From VRUE01 sp036376915 (GTDB taxonomy: Bacteria; Actinomycetota; Thermoleophilia; Solirubrobacterales; 70-9), in assembly GCA_036376915.1 (NCBI GenBank), contig DASUZK010000100.1:10833-74832 (forward strand): a DNA stretch of 64,000 nt. The letters are read 5' to 3'. Both the position numbers and the translations under genes were made by a program. The first letter of the stretch is position 1, and every line of letters begins with the position of its first letter. Below the pieces are notes generated by a model. It was given only the letters and a program-made list of their open reading frames with translations, was not told the origin of the DNA and made no database searches. Positions 32,936 through 40,696 of this stretch are shown here, in pieces.

Positions 32936-33046
32936 AGACGGGACCCTAGGCGGGTCGGCGGACGCAACCGAACGATGCGTCCTGCATTCACCCTCTATAT
33001 GACTGAAAACGCAGGTCGCGTCTCGGGCGCTACGCTCGAACCCCGA

Positions 33047-33119
33047 TCCGGGGTGGTGTAATCGGCCAGCACGCCAGGTTTTGGTCCTGGAAGAGAGGGT
33101 TCGAGTCCTTCCCCCGGAA
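33047..33119 (+). tRNA. tRNA-Gln (anticodon TTG)
   Basis: A 73-nt tRNA: acceptor stem TCCGGGG/CCCCGGA, anticodon stem CCAGG/CCTGG with loop TTTTGGT (anticodon TTG), T loop TTCGAGT, discriminator A3119, CCA not encoded. TACGCT at 33031-33036 could be its -10 box; no good -35 is seen. The 3' end lies 6 bp from the stop of the convergent PucR-family gene. Confidence 0.95.
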
Positions 33120-33125
33120 CTAGAG

Positions 33126-34361
33126 CTACTCCTCCGCGGACCGCGGCACCTTGCCCGCTTCCGCGCCCGGCTCCTGCGCGGGACCGCGGGGCGAGGCGAT
33201 GCCGAGGACGCGCATGGTTTTGAGGCCGAGGCCGAGCTTCTCGCGGCCCTCGGTGGCGGAGACGTCGTGGCCGCAGAGCTCCTTCACGCGCTCGAGGCGG
33301 TAGCGGATCGTGTGGCGGTGGGTAAAGAGCTGTTTGGCGGTGGCGGCGACGTTGCCGTCGTTGTCGAGGTAGGCCTCCACCGTCGCCACCAGCTCGGTCT
33401 CGTACTGCTCGTCGTAGGCGGAGAGCGGCGCGATCGTCTCGGCGTAGAAGCGCTCGAGCTCGCGCGGGTCCTCACTCATCGCCGGCAGCAGCAGGCGGTA
33501 GGAGCCGGTCTCCTCGAAGGCCAGCACCGCCCGGCCTTCGGCCTCGCCGACGTTGACCGCCAGCCGCGCCTCGTTGCCGGCGCGGTAGAGGTCGACGGGA
33601 TCGGCCGCGCGACGGCTGTGGCCGATGGTCAGGTGGAACCCGGAGAGGCCGTCCTCCAACTCGCGGCCGAGCCCGGCGGCGGCGCGCTCGACCCGGGCCT
33701 CGTCCTCGGCGGGGACGATCACCGCGATCTCGGCCGCCTCCTCGCCGTCCGGGCTCGCCAGCGAGCCCGGCGCCAACGAGCGCAGAGCCCGCTGCGCGAG
33801 CGTCAGCACCCGGGCGCGCCACTCGCCGGTCTGGGCGGCACGCGGCGCCGCGTGCAGGATCAGCACTCCGGCGCCCTGCTCGAGGTCTGCCCCGAGCTCG
33901 GCGCCACGGGCGACGATGTCGCCACGGTCGGTCACCTCGCGGGCGAGGACGGCGGCGACGAAGGCGCCGGCCACCTCCTCGCTCTCCCACTCGGGCGAGC
34001 GCGAGCGCTCCAGCTCCAGGGCCAGCAGGGTCGTCACCACGCGCGCGATCGCCGGCTCGGGAGGGGCGGCGGCGCGGTAGCGCAGCTCGCCCACGGCGCT
34101 GTCGGCGACCCGCAGCTCCACTCTCGTCACGCCCTCGCCCCCGGCGAGCAGCTTCCGCTCCTGGTCGGGCGAGGCCCCGGCAACCGCTAGAACCGCGCTG
34201 GAGCGGTCGATCAGGGCGACGCTGGCATCGAGCGCCCGCGACGCCGCGCGCGCCACGGCAGGCAGGCCAGCGCCGGACTCGACCGCGTCCGAGAGTCCGT
34301 CGAGAGTCCCGACTTCCCCCTTGTTTGCGGGCTTTTCCTGCCCTTTTGAGGCCGCTGGCAT
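33126..34361 (-). CDS. PucR/CdaR-family transcriptional regulator
   Basis: 411 residues. The N-terminal and central parts (about 15-270) resemble the sensory and GGDEF-derived regions of PucR regulators, with no visible metal or nucleotide motif. The C-terminal end carries the typical PucR helix-turn-helix: LDNDGNVAATAKQLFTHRHT followed by IRYRLERVKEL (about 335-370), joined to a Leu/Lys-rich tail. Such proteins usually activate nearby catabolic or stress genes. Neighbours on the same strand (membrane proteins at 34396 and 34613, then ispE) give no obvious target. The ligand is unknown. Confidence 0.87.
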   Translation of the reverse strand: MPAASKGQEKPANKGEVGTLDGLSDAVESGAGLPAVARAASRALDASVALIDRSSAVLAVAGASPDQERKLLAGGEGVTRVELRVADSAVGELRYRAAAPPEPAIARVVTTLLALELERSRSPEWESEEVAGAFVAAVLAREVTDRGDIVARGAELGADLEQGAGVLILHAAPRAAQTGEWRARVLTLAQRALRSLAPGSLASPDGEEAAEIAVIVPAEDEARVERAAAGLGRELEDGLSGFHLTIGHSRRAADPVDLYRAGNEARLAVNVGEAEGRAVLAFEETGSYRLLLPAMSEDPRELERFYAETIAPLSAYDEQYETELVATVEAYLDNDGNVAATAKQLFTHRHTIRYRLERVKELCGHDVSATEGREKLGLGLKTMRVLGIASPRGPAQEPGAEAGKVPRSAEE

Positions 34362-34395
34362 GGCCCCATTATCCCCAGCCGGCCCTAAGGAGGGA

Positions 34396-34656
34396 CTAGC
34401 CGTTGACGAGGTTGGAGATGTCGTTGTAGTAGTAGACGACGGCGAGGCCGAGGACGACGCCGATCAGAACGAGGGCCGCGAGCACGAAGAGCGAGAGCAC
34501 GCCGGCGGCGGCCTTCTCCCAGAGCCGACCGTAGGAGCCGATCGCGGGTACCAGGATCAGGCCGACGAAAGCCGTGAGCGCGACGAGGCTCGCCACGCCG
34601 AACAGCACGTACTCATGTTCGATCTTCTGCAGCGCCAGCGGCAGCACGCCGCCCAT
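34396..34656 (-). CDS. small two- or three-pass membrane protein
   Basis: 86 residues, mostly hydrophobic, with helices at about 16-36 and 48-75 and an amphipathic C-terminal end (YYYNDISNLVNG). It overlaps the end of the DedA-PAP2 gene by 44 bp if the ATG at 34656 is used; an in-frame GTG three codons downstream shortens the overlap only slightly. The family is unknown to me; it is probably cotranscribed with the DedA-PAP2 gene and the regulator that follows 34 bp on. Confidence 0.65.
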   Translation of the reverse strand: MGGVLPLALQKIEHEYVLFGVASLVALTAFVGLILVPAIGSYGRLWEKAAAGVLSLFVLAALVLIGVVLGLAVVYYYNDISNLVNG

Positions 34657-36130
34657 TCTGCCGTACCGTCGTGATGGTCAACGCCACGGCCGCACAGAGC
34701 GAGAACGCGGCGGTCCCCAGCGCCCAGCCGGCGTTGACGTCGCTGAGGTAGTGGACGCCGAGGTAGACGCGAGAGAGGCCGACCAGCGCGGTCAGCGCGA
34801 TCCCCCCGGCGACGACCGCCGCACCGCGCGCCATCCCCTGCCTCAACCGCATCACGATCGTCACCGCCAACCAGACGTAGAAGGTCGAGTAGGCGGCGTG
34901 GGCACTGGGGAAGGAGGAGCCGGAGACGCCGACCAGGCCCCCCTCGGGACGCGGCCGGTCTACCAGATCCTTCAGCTCGTGCACGCCGACGACGATCAGC
35001 GTCATGCCCACGACCAGGACGCCGAGCTCCGCCCAGCGGCGGCGAGCGGCGAGGAGGGCGGCGCAGACGAAGGCCAGCGAGCCGACGACGGCGAAGGAGC
35101 CGAGGTCGGTGAAGACCTTGGCGATGTCCACCAGCCAGCCGGCGTCGAGGCTTTCGACCAGGTCGATCGCGGTGGTGTCGCCGGGGGTGGGTCCGGGGTC
35201 GGCGCCGACGATCACGGTGTAGGCGACGACGACGAAGCCGGAGACGGCGAGGATCGCCATCAGCGAGGTGAACTCGAGCCCGAAGGTGCCGCCCGGCGTA
35301 ACCCGCTCCCAGAGGAACTGGAGCTGTGGGCGGAAGCGGCGCGAGAGGTCGACGGCCCAGCCGCTCGCCGCGTGGCGCTCCAGCCAGGCGACGATGTCCC
35401 GCCTGTTCCGCTCGACCCGGAGACGGCGGACGACGAACACGATGCCGACCACGACGACGATCGTGCTCGCCAGCAGGAAGGCGCCCCGGCCGGCATAGTG
35501 CGCGGCGCTCTCGATGCTGCGCGAGAAGAAGTACCCGACCAGGATGTGGGCGCTGGCCCAGAGCCCGGTGCCGAGGATGCTGTAGGGGACGAAGGCCCGG
35601 TAGTTCATTCTCGAGCTGCCGGCGATGAACGGCGCCAGGGCTCGCACGATGCCGATCCAGCGGCCGATGAAGATCGTCTTGCCGCCGTGGCGGGAGAAGT
35701 AGTCCTCGACCCGCTCGAAGCGCTCCTGGCCGATCCCGACGCGCGGTCCGTGGCGAAGCACGAACTCCCGGCCCAGGCGGCGCCCGATGAAGAAGCTGGT
35801 GGTGTCGCCCGCCCAGGCGGTGAACCAGGCGATCGCAATCAGCAGATAGAGGTCGATCGCCCCCTGACCCGCGACGGCGCCGCCGAGCAGCATCGTCGTC
35901 TCGCCGGGGACCACCAGGCCGACGAAGGCCCCGGTCTCGGCGAAGGCGAAGACGCCGACCAGGAGGTAGGTCCAGGCTCCGAGGGTGTCGGCGATGTCTT
36001 CCAGCAGGTCCTGCAGGTCGATGTGGCCGAGCTCGCGGCCGATGAGGAAGTAGCCGGCGACGACCCCGGCGACGACCAGCGCCCGCAGCAGGCGCTTGCG
36101 CTTGTCCCGTCCCTCCCCCGGCAGCTTCAC
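34613..36130 (-). CDS. DedA-family membrane protein fused to a PAP2 phosphatase
   Basis: 505 residues combining two membrane enzymes or transporters. The N-terminal half is a DedA/SNARE-associated domain (FVGLVVPGETTMLLGG near 68, FIGRRLGREF, and FIGRWIGIVRALAPFIAGSSRM). DedA proteins flip undecaprenyl phosphate or other lipids. The C-terminal half is a PAP2 acid phosphatase with all three motifs: KDLVDRPRP, PSAHAAYS, and SRVYLGVHYLSD. Fusing a lipid-carrier transporter to a phosphatase fits recycling of undecaprenyl pyrophosphate or phosphatidate, which is inference. It follows ispE, an isoprenoid-pathway gene, by 27 bp in the same transcript. Confidence 0.88.
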   Translation of the reverse strand: MKLPGEGRDKRKRLLRALVVAGVVAGYFLIGRELGHIDLQDLLEDIADTLGAWTYLLVGVFAFAETGAFVGLVVPGETTMLLGGAVAGQGAIDLYLLIAIAWFTAWAGDTTSFFIGRRLGREFVLRHGPRVGIGQERFERVEDYFSRHGGKTIFIGRWIGIVRALAPFIAGSSRMNYRAFVPYSILGTGLWASAHILVGYFFSRSIESAAHYAGRGAFLLASTIVVVVGIVFVVRRLRVERNRRDIVAWLERHAASGWAVDLSRRFRPQLQFLWERVTPGGTFGLEFTSLMAILAVSGFVVVAYTVIVGADPGPTPGDTTAIDLVESLDAGWLVDIAKVFTDLGSFAVVGSLAFVCAALLAARRRWAELGVLVVGMTLIVVGVHELKDLVDRPRPEGGLVGVSGSSFPSAHAAYSTFYVWLAVTIVMRLRQGMARGAAVVAGGIALTALVGLSRVYLGVHYLSDVNAGWALGTAAFSLCAAVALTITTVRQNGRRAAAGAAEDRT

Positions 36131-36157
36131 GGTGAAAACACCACTCTCGCGCTTCGC

Positions 36158-37066
36158 TCACTCGCGCTCATCATCACCGGCTATCTCGCTCGTTCGCTCC
36201 GGGCTCGCGGCCGCTTCGCAGACGATCGCGTCGGCGCGATCGAGCTCCGCCGCCGCGGCCCGGGCCGCCTCGAGGCTCTCGAAGAGACCGAACGCGGTCG
36301 GGCCCGAGCCCGTGAGCAGCGCGTGGGGCGCGCCGGCCGCGCGCAGGGCGTCGAGGGCGTCGCCGATGCCCGGGCGCAGGGAGCGTGCGGCGGGCTCGAG
36401 GTCGTTGACGAGCAGCTCGCGGTAGGAGAGCGGCGAGGCGCCGGCGCCGGCCGCCGCGCGCAGGCGGTCCGCCAGGCGGTCGAGCTCCTCCGCCTCGCGG
36501 CCGAGGCCCAGCCGGTCGGCCTCGGCGAACACCTCGGCTGTGCCGAGGCCGCCGCCGTCGGGTAGCAGGACGACGGCGTGCGGCGCCGGGTCGGGGAGGC
36601 GCTCGACCCTCTCCCCCGCGCCGCGCACGAGGGCGAGCGCCGGCGTCAGCTGCGAGGGCACGTCGGCGCCCAGCCCCGCCGCGATCTCCTCCAGGCCGGC
36701 GACCTCCCCGGCCGCCAGCCGCAGCACCGCCGCCGCGTCGGCGCTGCCGCCACCGAGGCCGGCGGCCACGGGGATCCGCTTCTCGATCTCGACCCGCAGC
36801 GGCGGCCGCTCCCAGCCGCGCTCGCGCAGCGCCGCTAGGGCACGGGTGGCCAGGTTCTCGTCGTCCACCCCCGGACAGACGACTTCGTCGCATTCGGTCC
36901 TGCCCATCCGACTTTGACCCCCCTCTGGTGTGGTCAATGTCGGAAGCGTGATCAGGTCGGCGAGCGCCAGCGGCTCGAAGAGCGAGCAGAGCTCGTGCAG
37001 CCCGTCCTCGCGCCGGGGGCCGAGGTAGAGGCAGAGGTTGAGCTTTGCGGGGGCGTGGATCTGCAT
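36158..37066 (-). CDS. ispE: 4-diphosphocytidyl-2-C-methyl-D-erythritol kinase
   Basis: 302 residues; the GHMP-kinase step of the non-mevalonate isoprenoid pathway, phosphorylating CDP-methylerythritol. Visible: the N-terminal APAKLNLCLYLG, the GHMP ATP-binding loop AAGLGGGSADAAAVLRL (near residues 100-117), and the late LTGSGPTAFGLF. Gene order tatD-rsmA-ispE is the usual actinobacterial one; the start codon ATG at 37066 lies 15 bp after rsmA. Confidence 0.95.
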   Translation of the reverse strand: MQIHAPAKLNLCLYLGPRREDGLHELCSLFEPLALADLITLPTLTTPEGGQSRMGRTECDEVVCPGVDDENLATRALAALRERGWERPPLRVEIEKRIPVAAGLGGGSADAAAVLRLAAGEVAGLEEIAAGLGADVPSQLTPALALVRGAGERVERLPDPAPHAVVLLPDGGGLGTAEVFAEADRLGLGREAEELDRLADRLRAAAGAGASPLSYRELLVNDLEPAARSLRPGIGDALDALRAAGAPHALLTGSGPTAFGLFESLEAARAAAAELDRADAIVCEAAASPERTSEIAGDDERE

Positions 37067-37081
37067 CGGCGGGTGACGGGA

Positions 37082-37846
37082 TCAGGCGCCTGGACTCAGC
37101 TTCGCGGATAGGGCGGCGAAATCCTCGGGCGCCAGCGACTCGGCCCGCGCGCCGGGGTCCAGCCCCAGCTCCTCCAGCGCCGTCCGGGTCGCGGCCAGTG
37201 TGCCGGGCCGGACGTGCTCGACCGAGCGCGCGAGCGACTTGCGGCGGTGGGCGAAGGCGGCGCGGATCAGCTCGCGGGTCGGCTCGTCGGCACCCGGCCC
37301 GGTGCGGCGCAGGCGGAGGATCGCCGACTCGACCCGTGGTCGCGGCCGGAAGACGGCGGGGTCGACCGTGCGCAGCAGCTTCACCTCGCAGGCGAGCTGC
37401 ACGGTCGCGCTCGGCGAGCTATAGGTGCGGCTCCCGGGGGCCGCGCGCAGCCTGTCGGCGATCTCGCGCTGCACCATCACCGTCCAGCGCGCCACTGAGG
37501 GCAGCTCGGCGACGGTACGCAGGATCACCGGCGTCGCCACCGCGTAGGGCAGGTTGGCCACGACGGCGGTCGGGGTGGGATCGAGCCCGACGAGGTCCAG
37601 GTCGAGCGCGTCGCCCCAGTGCAGGTTGACGTCCGGGCGGGCGGCGAGCGGCGCCAGCACCGGCTCCAGCCGGCGGTCGATCTCGACCGTGTGGACGTGG
37701 CCGGCGACGGCGGCGAGTCGCTCGGTCAGCACGCCTTCCCCGGCGCCCACCTCGAGCACGACCTCTCCCGGGCCCAGCCCGGCGTCGCGCACTATCGCGT
37801 CGAGCAGGTTGGGGTCGGACAGGAAGTTCTGCCCGAGGCGGACCAC
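37082..37846 (-). CDS. rsmA: 16S rRNA (adenine1518-N6/adenine1519-N6)-dimethyltransferase
   Basis: 254 residues; KsgA/RsmA dimethylates two adjacent adenines in helix 45 of 16S rRNA during small-subunit maturation. Visible: the N-terminal LGQNFLSDPNLLDAIV, the AdoMet loop VLEVGAGEGVLTERLA, and the catalytic VVANLPYAVATPVI. GTG start at 37846, two bases after the tatD stop. The rest of the length is standard. Confidence 0.95.
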   Translation of the reverse strand: MVRLGQNFLSDPNLLDAIVRDAGLGPGEVVLEVGAGEGVLTERLAAVAGHVHTVEIDRRLEPVLAPLAARPDVNLHWGDALDLDLVGLDPTPTAVVANLPYAVATPVILRTVAELPSVARWTVMVQREIADRLRAAPGSRTYSSPSATVQLACEVKLLRTVDPAVFRPRPRVESAILRLRRTGPGADEPTRELIRAAFAHRRKSLARSVEHVRPGTLAATRTALEELGLDPGARAESLAPEDFAALSAKLSPGA

Positions 37847-37848
37847 CG

Positions 37849-38619
37849 TTACCAGCCGAACAAAGTCCGCGCGTTGGCCTCGACCGTGCGCTCCAGCTCC
37901 TCGTAGGAGACGCCGCGGACCTCGGCGACGACCTCCGCCGTGGAGACCACGTGGGCCGGCTCGTTGGGCTTGCCGCGCACCGGCTGCGGCGCCAGGTAGG
38001 GGGCGTCGGTCTCGACCAGGACGAGCTCGTCGGGCAGCTTCGCGGCGGCCTCGCGCAGCTCGCCGGCGCTGGGGAAGGTGACGATTCCCGAGAAGGAGCA
38101 GTACCAGCCGCGGTCGATCGCGTCCTGGACGCGCCAGGGCGCGAGGAAGCAGTGGAGGATCACCTCGACGCCGTTCCCGCGCTCGTCGAGGATCGAGAAG
38201 ACGTCGTCGACGGCACCGGTCTCGCCGTCGGGGTCGCGGGCGTGGATCACGATCGGCAGCCCACGGTCGCGGGCGATCTCGATCTGCGCCTCGAATGAGC
38301 GCCGCTGGTCGGCCGGGCTCGCCGACTCGCGGTAGTAGTCGATCCCGGTCTCGCCGATCGCCCGCACCTTCTCGTTCTCGGCGGCGAGCCGGGCGATCTC
38401 CCCGGCACGGGCGTCGTCGAAGCCGGCGGCCTCGGTCGGGTGGCAGCCGACCGAGGCGAAGACGCCCTCGTGGCGCTCGGCGGCGGCGATCGCCTGCCGA
38501 TTGGTCTCCGCGTTCAGCCCGACGTTGAGCATCCGCTCGACACCCGCCGCCTGCGCCGAGGCGACGAGCTCGGCCTCGGACCGCTCGCAGAGAAAGAGGT
38601 GGGTATGGGAGTCAAGCAC
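37849..38619 (-). CDS. tatD: TatD-family metal-dependent DNase
   Basis: 256 residues of a TIM-barrel metallo-hydrolase with DSHTHL (metal-binding HxH near residue 5), GETGIDYYR, IVIHARD, HCFLAPW, and the C-terminal LVETDAPYLAP. Activity is 3'-5' DNA or RNA exonuclease. GTG start at 38619. In other Actinomycetota metG lies immediately upstream; here two extra genes and an AT-richer patch intervene. Coupled to rsmA with a 2-bp gap. Confidence 0.93.
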   Translation of the reverse strand: MLDSHTHLFLCERSEAELVASAQAAGVERMLNVGLNAETNRQAIAAAERHEGVFASVGCHPTEAAGFDDARAGEIARLAAENEKVRAIGETGIDYYRESASPADQRRSFEAQIEIARDRGLPIVIHARDPDGETGAVDDVFSILDERGNGVEVILHCFLAPWRVQDAIDRGWYCSFSGIVTFPSAGELREAAAKLPDELVLVETDAPYLAPQPVRGKPNEPAHVVSTAEVVAEVRGVSYEELERTVEANARTLFGW

Positions 38620-38652
38620 CGCTCCAGACTATCCGCGGCGCATCGACGCGAA

Positions 38653-38682
38653 ACGGCCCGCCTCCGGGAGGAAGCGGGCCGT
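38653..38682 (-). terminator. rho-independent-type terminator after the 38699 gene
   Basis: On the minus strand, a 9-bp stem ACGGCCCGC/GCGGGCCGT with an inner CCTCC/GGAGG-like stem is followed by TTTCGCG. It stands 17 bp beyond the stop of the small secreted protein and before tatD, separating the two transcripts. Confidence 0.65.
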
Positions 38683-38698
38683 CGCGCAGGATCAACGG

Positions 38699-39349
38699 CT
38701 ACGGAGCCGAGCAGCCGAATTCGTCCAGTTCGAGTTGATTGGGCAGAGGAGGGATCTCGAGCAGGCCGATCAGCTCGAGGGCGGGCTCCAGGCTGAGGCC
38801 CTCGACCACGCCTTGGAGCAGGTTGACCTGTTCGGCGAGCGCTTCGTTCTGTTCGCAGAGCGATTCGATCGTCGGCAGCGAGTCGACGGCGTCGGTCAGC
38901 TCTTCGTTGGTGATCCCGTCGAGGGTCCCCAACATTCCCGTCAGGTCGGCGGTGCTTATCCCCAGGAGGGTCCCTTCGAGCTTGGCGACCCTGGCCGAGA
39001 GCGAGTCGACCTGCCCTGTCAGCGTCGTGGTCAGCGCGCTTTGCGTTCCCGCTTCGCCCGCTGCGCCCTGAGATCCACGCACACCTTCCGGACCCCCCAC
39101 GGCGATGACGGGCCACGCCACTTTGCGCTCGCCGCGGCGGCATCGCACTTTGTGACCCCGCACCACGCGCAGAGCGCCCTTCGGCTTGCCCTTGACCCGG
39201 TAGCAGGCATGGATCTTGCCGTCCTTGGCGACCGGGGGGAACGCACCGGCCGTCCCCACGAGGGCGACGAGCAAAATCGCAATCGCCCCAAGCATGACGA
39301 TCGGAGCCTTGATGACACGTGCATGAGGTACAGCGATTTCGTTCTTCAT
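38699..39349 (-). CDS. small secreted protein with collagen-like GXX turn and coiled coil
   Basis: 216 residues. The signal/anchor covers residues 13-36 (LGAIAILLVALVGTAGAF). It is followed by a basic domain with two cysteines (DGKIHACYRVKGKPKGALRV near 43-62, then CRRGERKVAW). This block is widespread in surface proteins of Thermoleophilia as I remember them. Next come a short Gly-x-x stretch (GGPEGVRGSQGAAGEAG) and a helical, Leu/Glu-rich tail that ends with two more cysteine positions. Role likely structural at the cell surface, which is inference. It has its own promoter and terminator candidates. GAA is preferred over GAG, as in other exported proteins here. Confidence 0.75.
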   Translation of the reverse strand: MKNEIAVPHARVIKAPIVMLGAIAILLVALVGTAGAFPPVAKDGKIHACYRVKGKPKGALRVVRGHKVRCRRGERKVAWPVIAVGGPEGVRGSQGAAGEAGTQSALTTTLTGQVDSLSARVAKLEGTLLGISTADLTGMLGTLDGITNEELTDAVDSLPTIESLCEQNEALAEQVNLLQGVVEGLSLEPALELIGLLEIPPLPNQLELDEFGCSAP

Positions 39350-39366
39350 GCTCCAAAACGTCGGCC

Positions 39367-39394
39367 AAAATACTTTGGATTACAAATGACGCAA
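39367..39394 (-). promoter_or_regulatory. candidate promoter for the small secreted protein
   Basis: On the minus strand, TTGCGT (39389-39394) and TATTTT (39367-39372) are 16 bases apart in an AT-rich patch (39350-39450). A start near 39360 would leave only a short leader before the ATG at 39349. Confidence 0.35.
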
Positions 39395-39489
39395 TTGTTT
39401 GATCGAGAAATCATTACTGAATTCCAGGTAGCGGCGGCATGGGAAATAAACTAAGTGGTTCTTCAAGAGGCAAATAGGCTTGTGGCCGA

Positions 39490-40644
39490 ATGAACGACTT
39501 CGCCGACTACTACCGCGAGATCTACGCACGGGGGCTAGGGGGCGAGACGCCCTCGATCCCGGCCTCGGTCGAAGAGCTCGAGCGACGAGCCGCCGAGGCG
39601 ATGGACGAGCGGGCGGCCAACTACGTCTACGCGGGCGCTGGCGGGGAGGGGACGATGGACGACAACCGCGAGGCGTTCCGTCGCCGCCGCATCGTGCCGC
39701 GGATGCTGCGCGACGTCGCCGAGCGCGACCTCTCCACCACCGTCCTCGGCACGGCGATGCCGGCACCGCTGATGCTGGCCCCGATCGGCGTGCAGAAGGC
39801 GGTGCACCCCGACGGCGAGCTGGCGACCGCCCGGGCCGCGGCGGCGATCGGGGTGCCGATGATCGCCAGCACCGCCTCGGCCTTCACCCTGGAGGAGATC
39901 GCCGAGGCGGGGGGTGAGGGGGCACACTGGTTCCAGCTCTATTGGCCCAACGACAGGGAGCTTGCCGCGAGCTTCGTCACCCGAGCCGAGGCCGCCGGAT
40001 ACCGCGCCATCGTGCTCACCGTCGACACCTTCGTCCCCGGCTGGAAGCCTCGCGATCTGCAGCAGGCCTGGCTCCCCTTCCTCAACGGAGTGGGCGTCGC
40101 CAACTACTTCCAGGACCCCGTCTTCCGTGCCGCCCTGGAGAGGACGCCCGAGGATGACGTCGGCGCCGCCACCGGCCACTTCCTCAGCGTGCAGGCAAAC
40201 CCCGCGCTCAGCTGGGACGACCTAGGCTGGCTGCGCGAGCAAACCGAGCTGCCGATCGTGGTGAAGGGGATCCAGCACCCCGGCGACGCCCGCGAGGCGG
40301 TCGCGCGCGGCATCGACGGCATCGTGGTCTCCAACCACGGCGGCCGCCAGGTCGACGGCGCGATCGCCTCGCTGGACGCCCTGCCCCCGATCGCCGAGGC
40401 CGCCGGCGACGATCTCGCGGTCCTCTTCGACAGCGGCATCCGCGGCGGCAGCGACGCGATCAAGGCGCTCGCCCTGGGTGCCGACGCCGTCTGCCTCGGC
40501 CGCCCCTACATCTGGGGCCTGGCCCTCGAGGGCCAGCAGGGCGTGGAAACGGTTCTCAAGATGATCTTGGCCGAGCTCGACCTGACGATGGCCCTCTGCG
40601 GCTACACGAGCCCGGACCAGCTCAGCCCAGACGCCATCCAATAG
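39490..40644 (+). CDS. FMN-dependent alpha-hydroxy-acid dehydrogenase/oxidase
   Basis: 384 residues of the glycolate oxidase/lactate dehydrogenase/lactate 2-monooxygenase family (TIM-barrel, FMN). Visible: a Tyr-containing N-terminal region YAGAGGEGTMDDN, APIGVQKAVHPDGE, the FMN-binding lysine in VVKGIQHPGDA, the catalytic-histidine block SNHGGRQVDG, and FDSGIRGGSDAIKAL with a phosphate-binding arginine. It oxidises an L-2-hydroxy acid to the 2-keto acid; the lactate 2-monooxygenase branch is likely from the N-terminal block but not certain. The gene and the secreted-protein gene at 38699 separate metG from tatD and look inserted. Confidence 0.88.
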   Translation: MNDFADYYREIYARGLGGETPSIPASVEELERRAAEAMDERAANYVYAGAGGEGTMDDNREAFRRRRIVPRMLRDVAERDLSTTVLGTAMPAPLMLAPIGVQKAVHPDGELATARAAAAIGVPMIASTASAFTLEEIAEAGGEGAHWFQLYWPNDRELAASFVTRAEAAGYRAIVLTVDTFVPGWKPRDLQQAWLPFLNGVGVANYFQDPVFRAALERTPEDDVGAATGHFLSVQANPALSWDDLGWLREQTELPIVVKGIQHPGDAREAVARGIDGIVVSNHGGRQVDGAIASLDALPPIAEAAGDDLAVLFDSGIRGGSDAIKALALGADAVCLGRPYIWGLALEGQQGVETVLKMILAELDLTMALCGYTSPDQLSPDAIQ

Positions 40645-40647
40645 CCG

Positions 40648-40693
40648 TTCCGGTGCGCCTTTCCCCGTCATAGGGGGATAAAGCGCACCGGAA
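40648..40693. repeat. short palindromic repeat family B, copy 5
   Basis: 46 bp: TTCCGGTGCGC (40648-40658) and GCGCACCGGAA (40683-40693), inner CTTTCCCC/GGGGGATAAA around GTCATA. It fills the 52-bp gap between the convergent FMN-enzyme and metG genes, suiting a bidirectional terminator. Confidence 0.92.
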
Positions 40694-40696
40694 GCG

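Noticed and set aside
32981..33015. Possible sixth family B palindrome (CCTGC...GCAGG)
   Set aside because: Only 5-bp arms match each other, and the family sequence CCGGTGCGCC is absent. At best a decayed copy.
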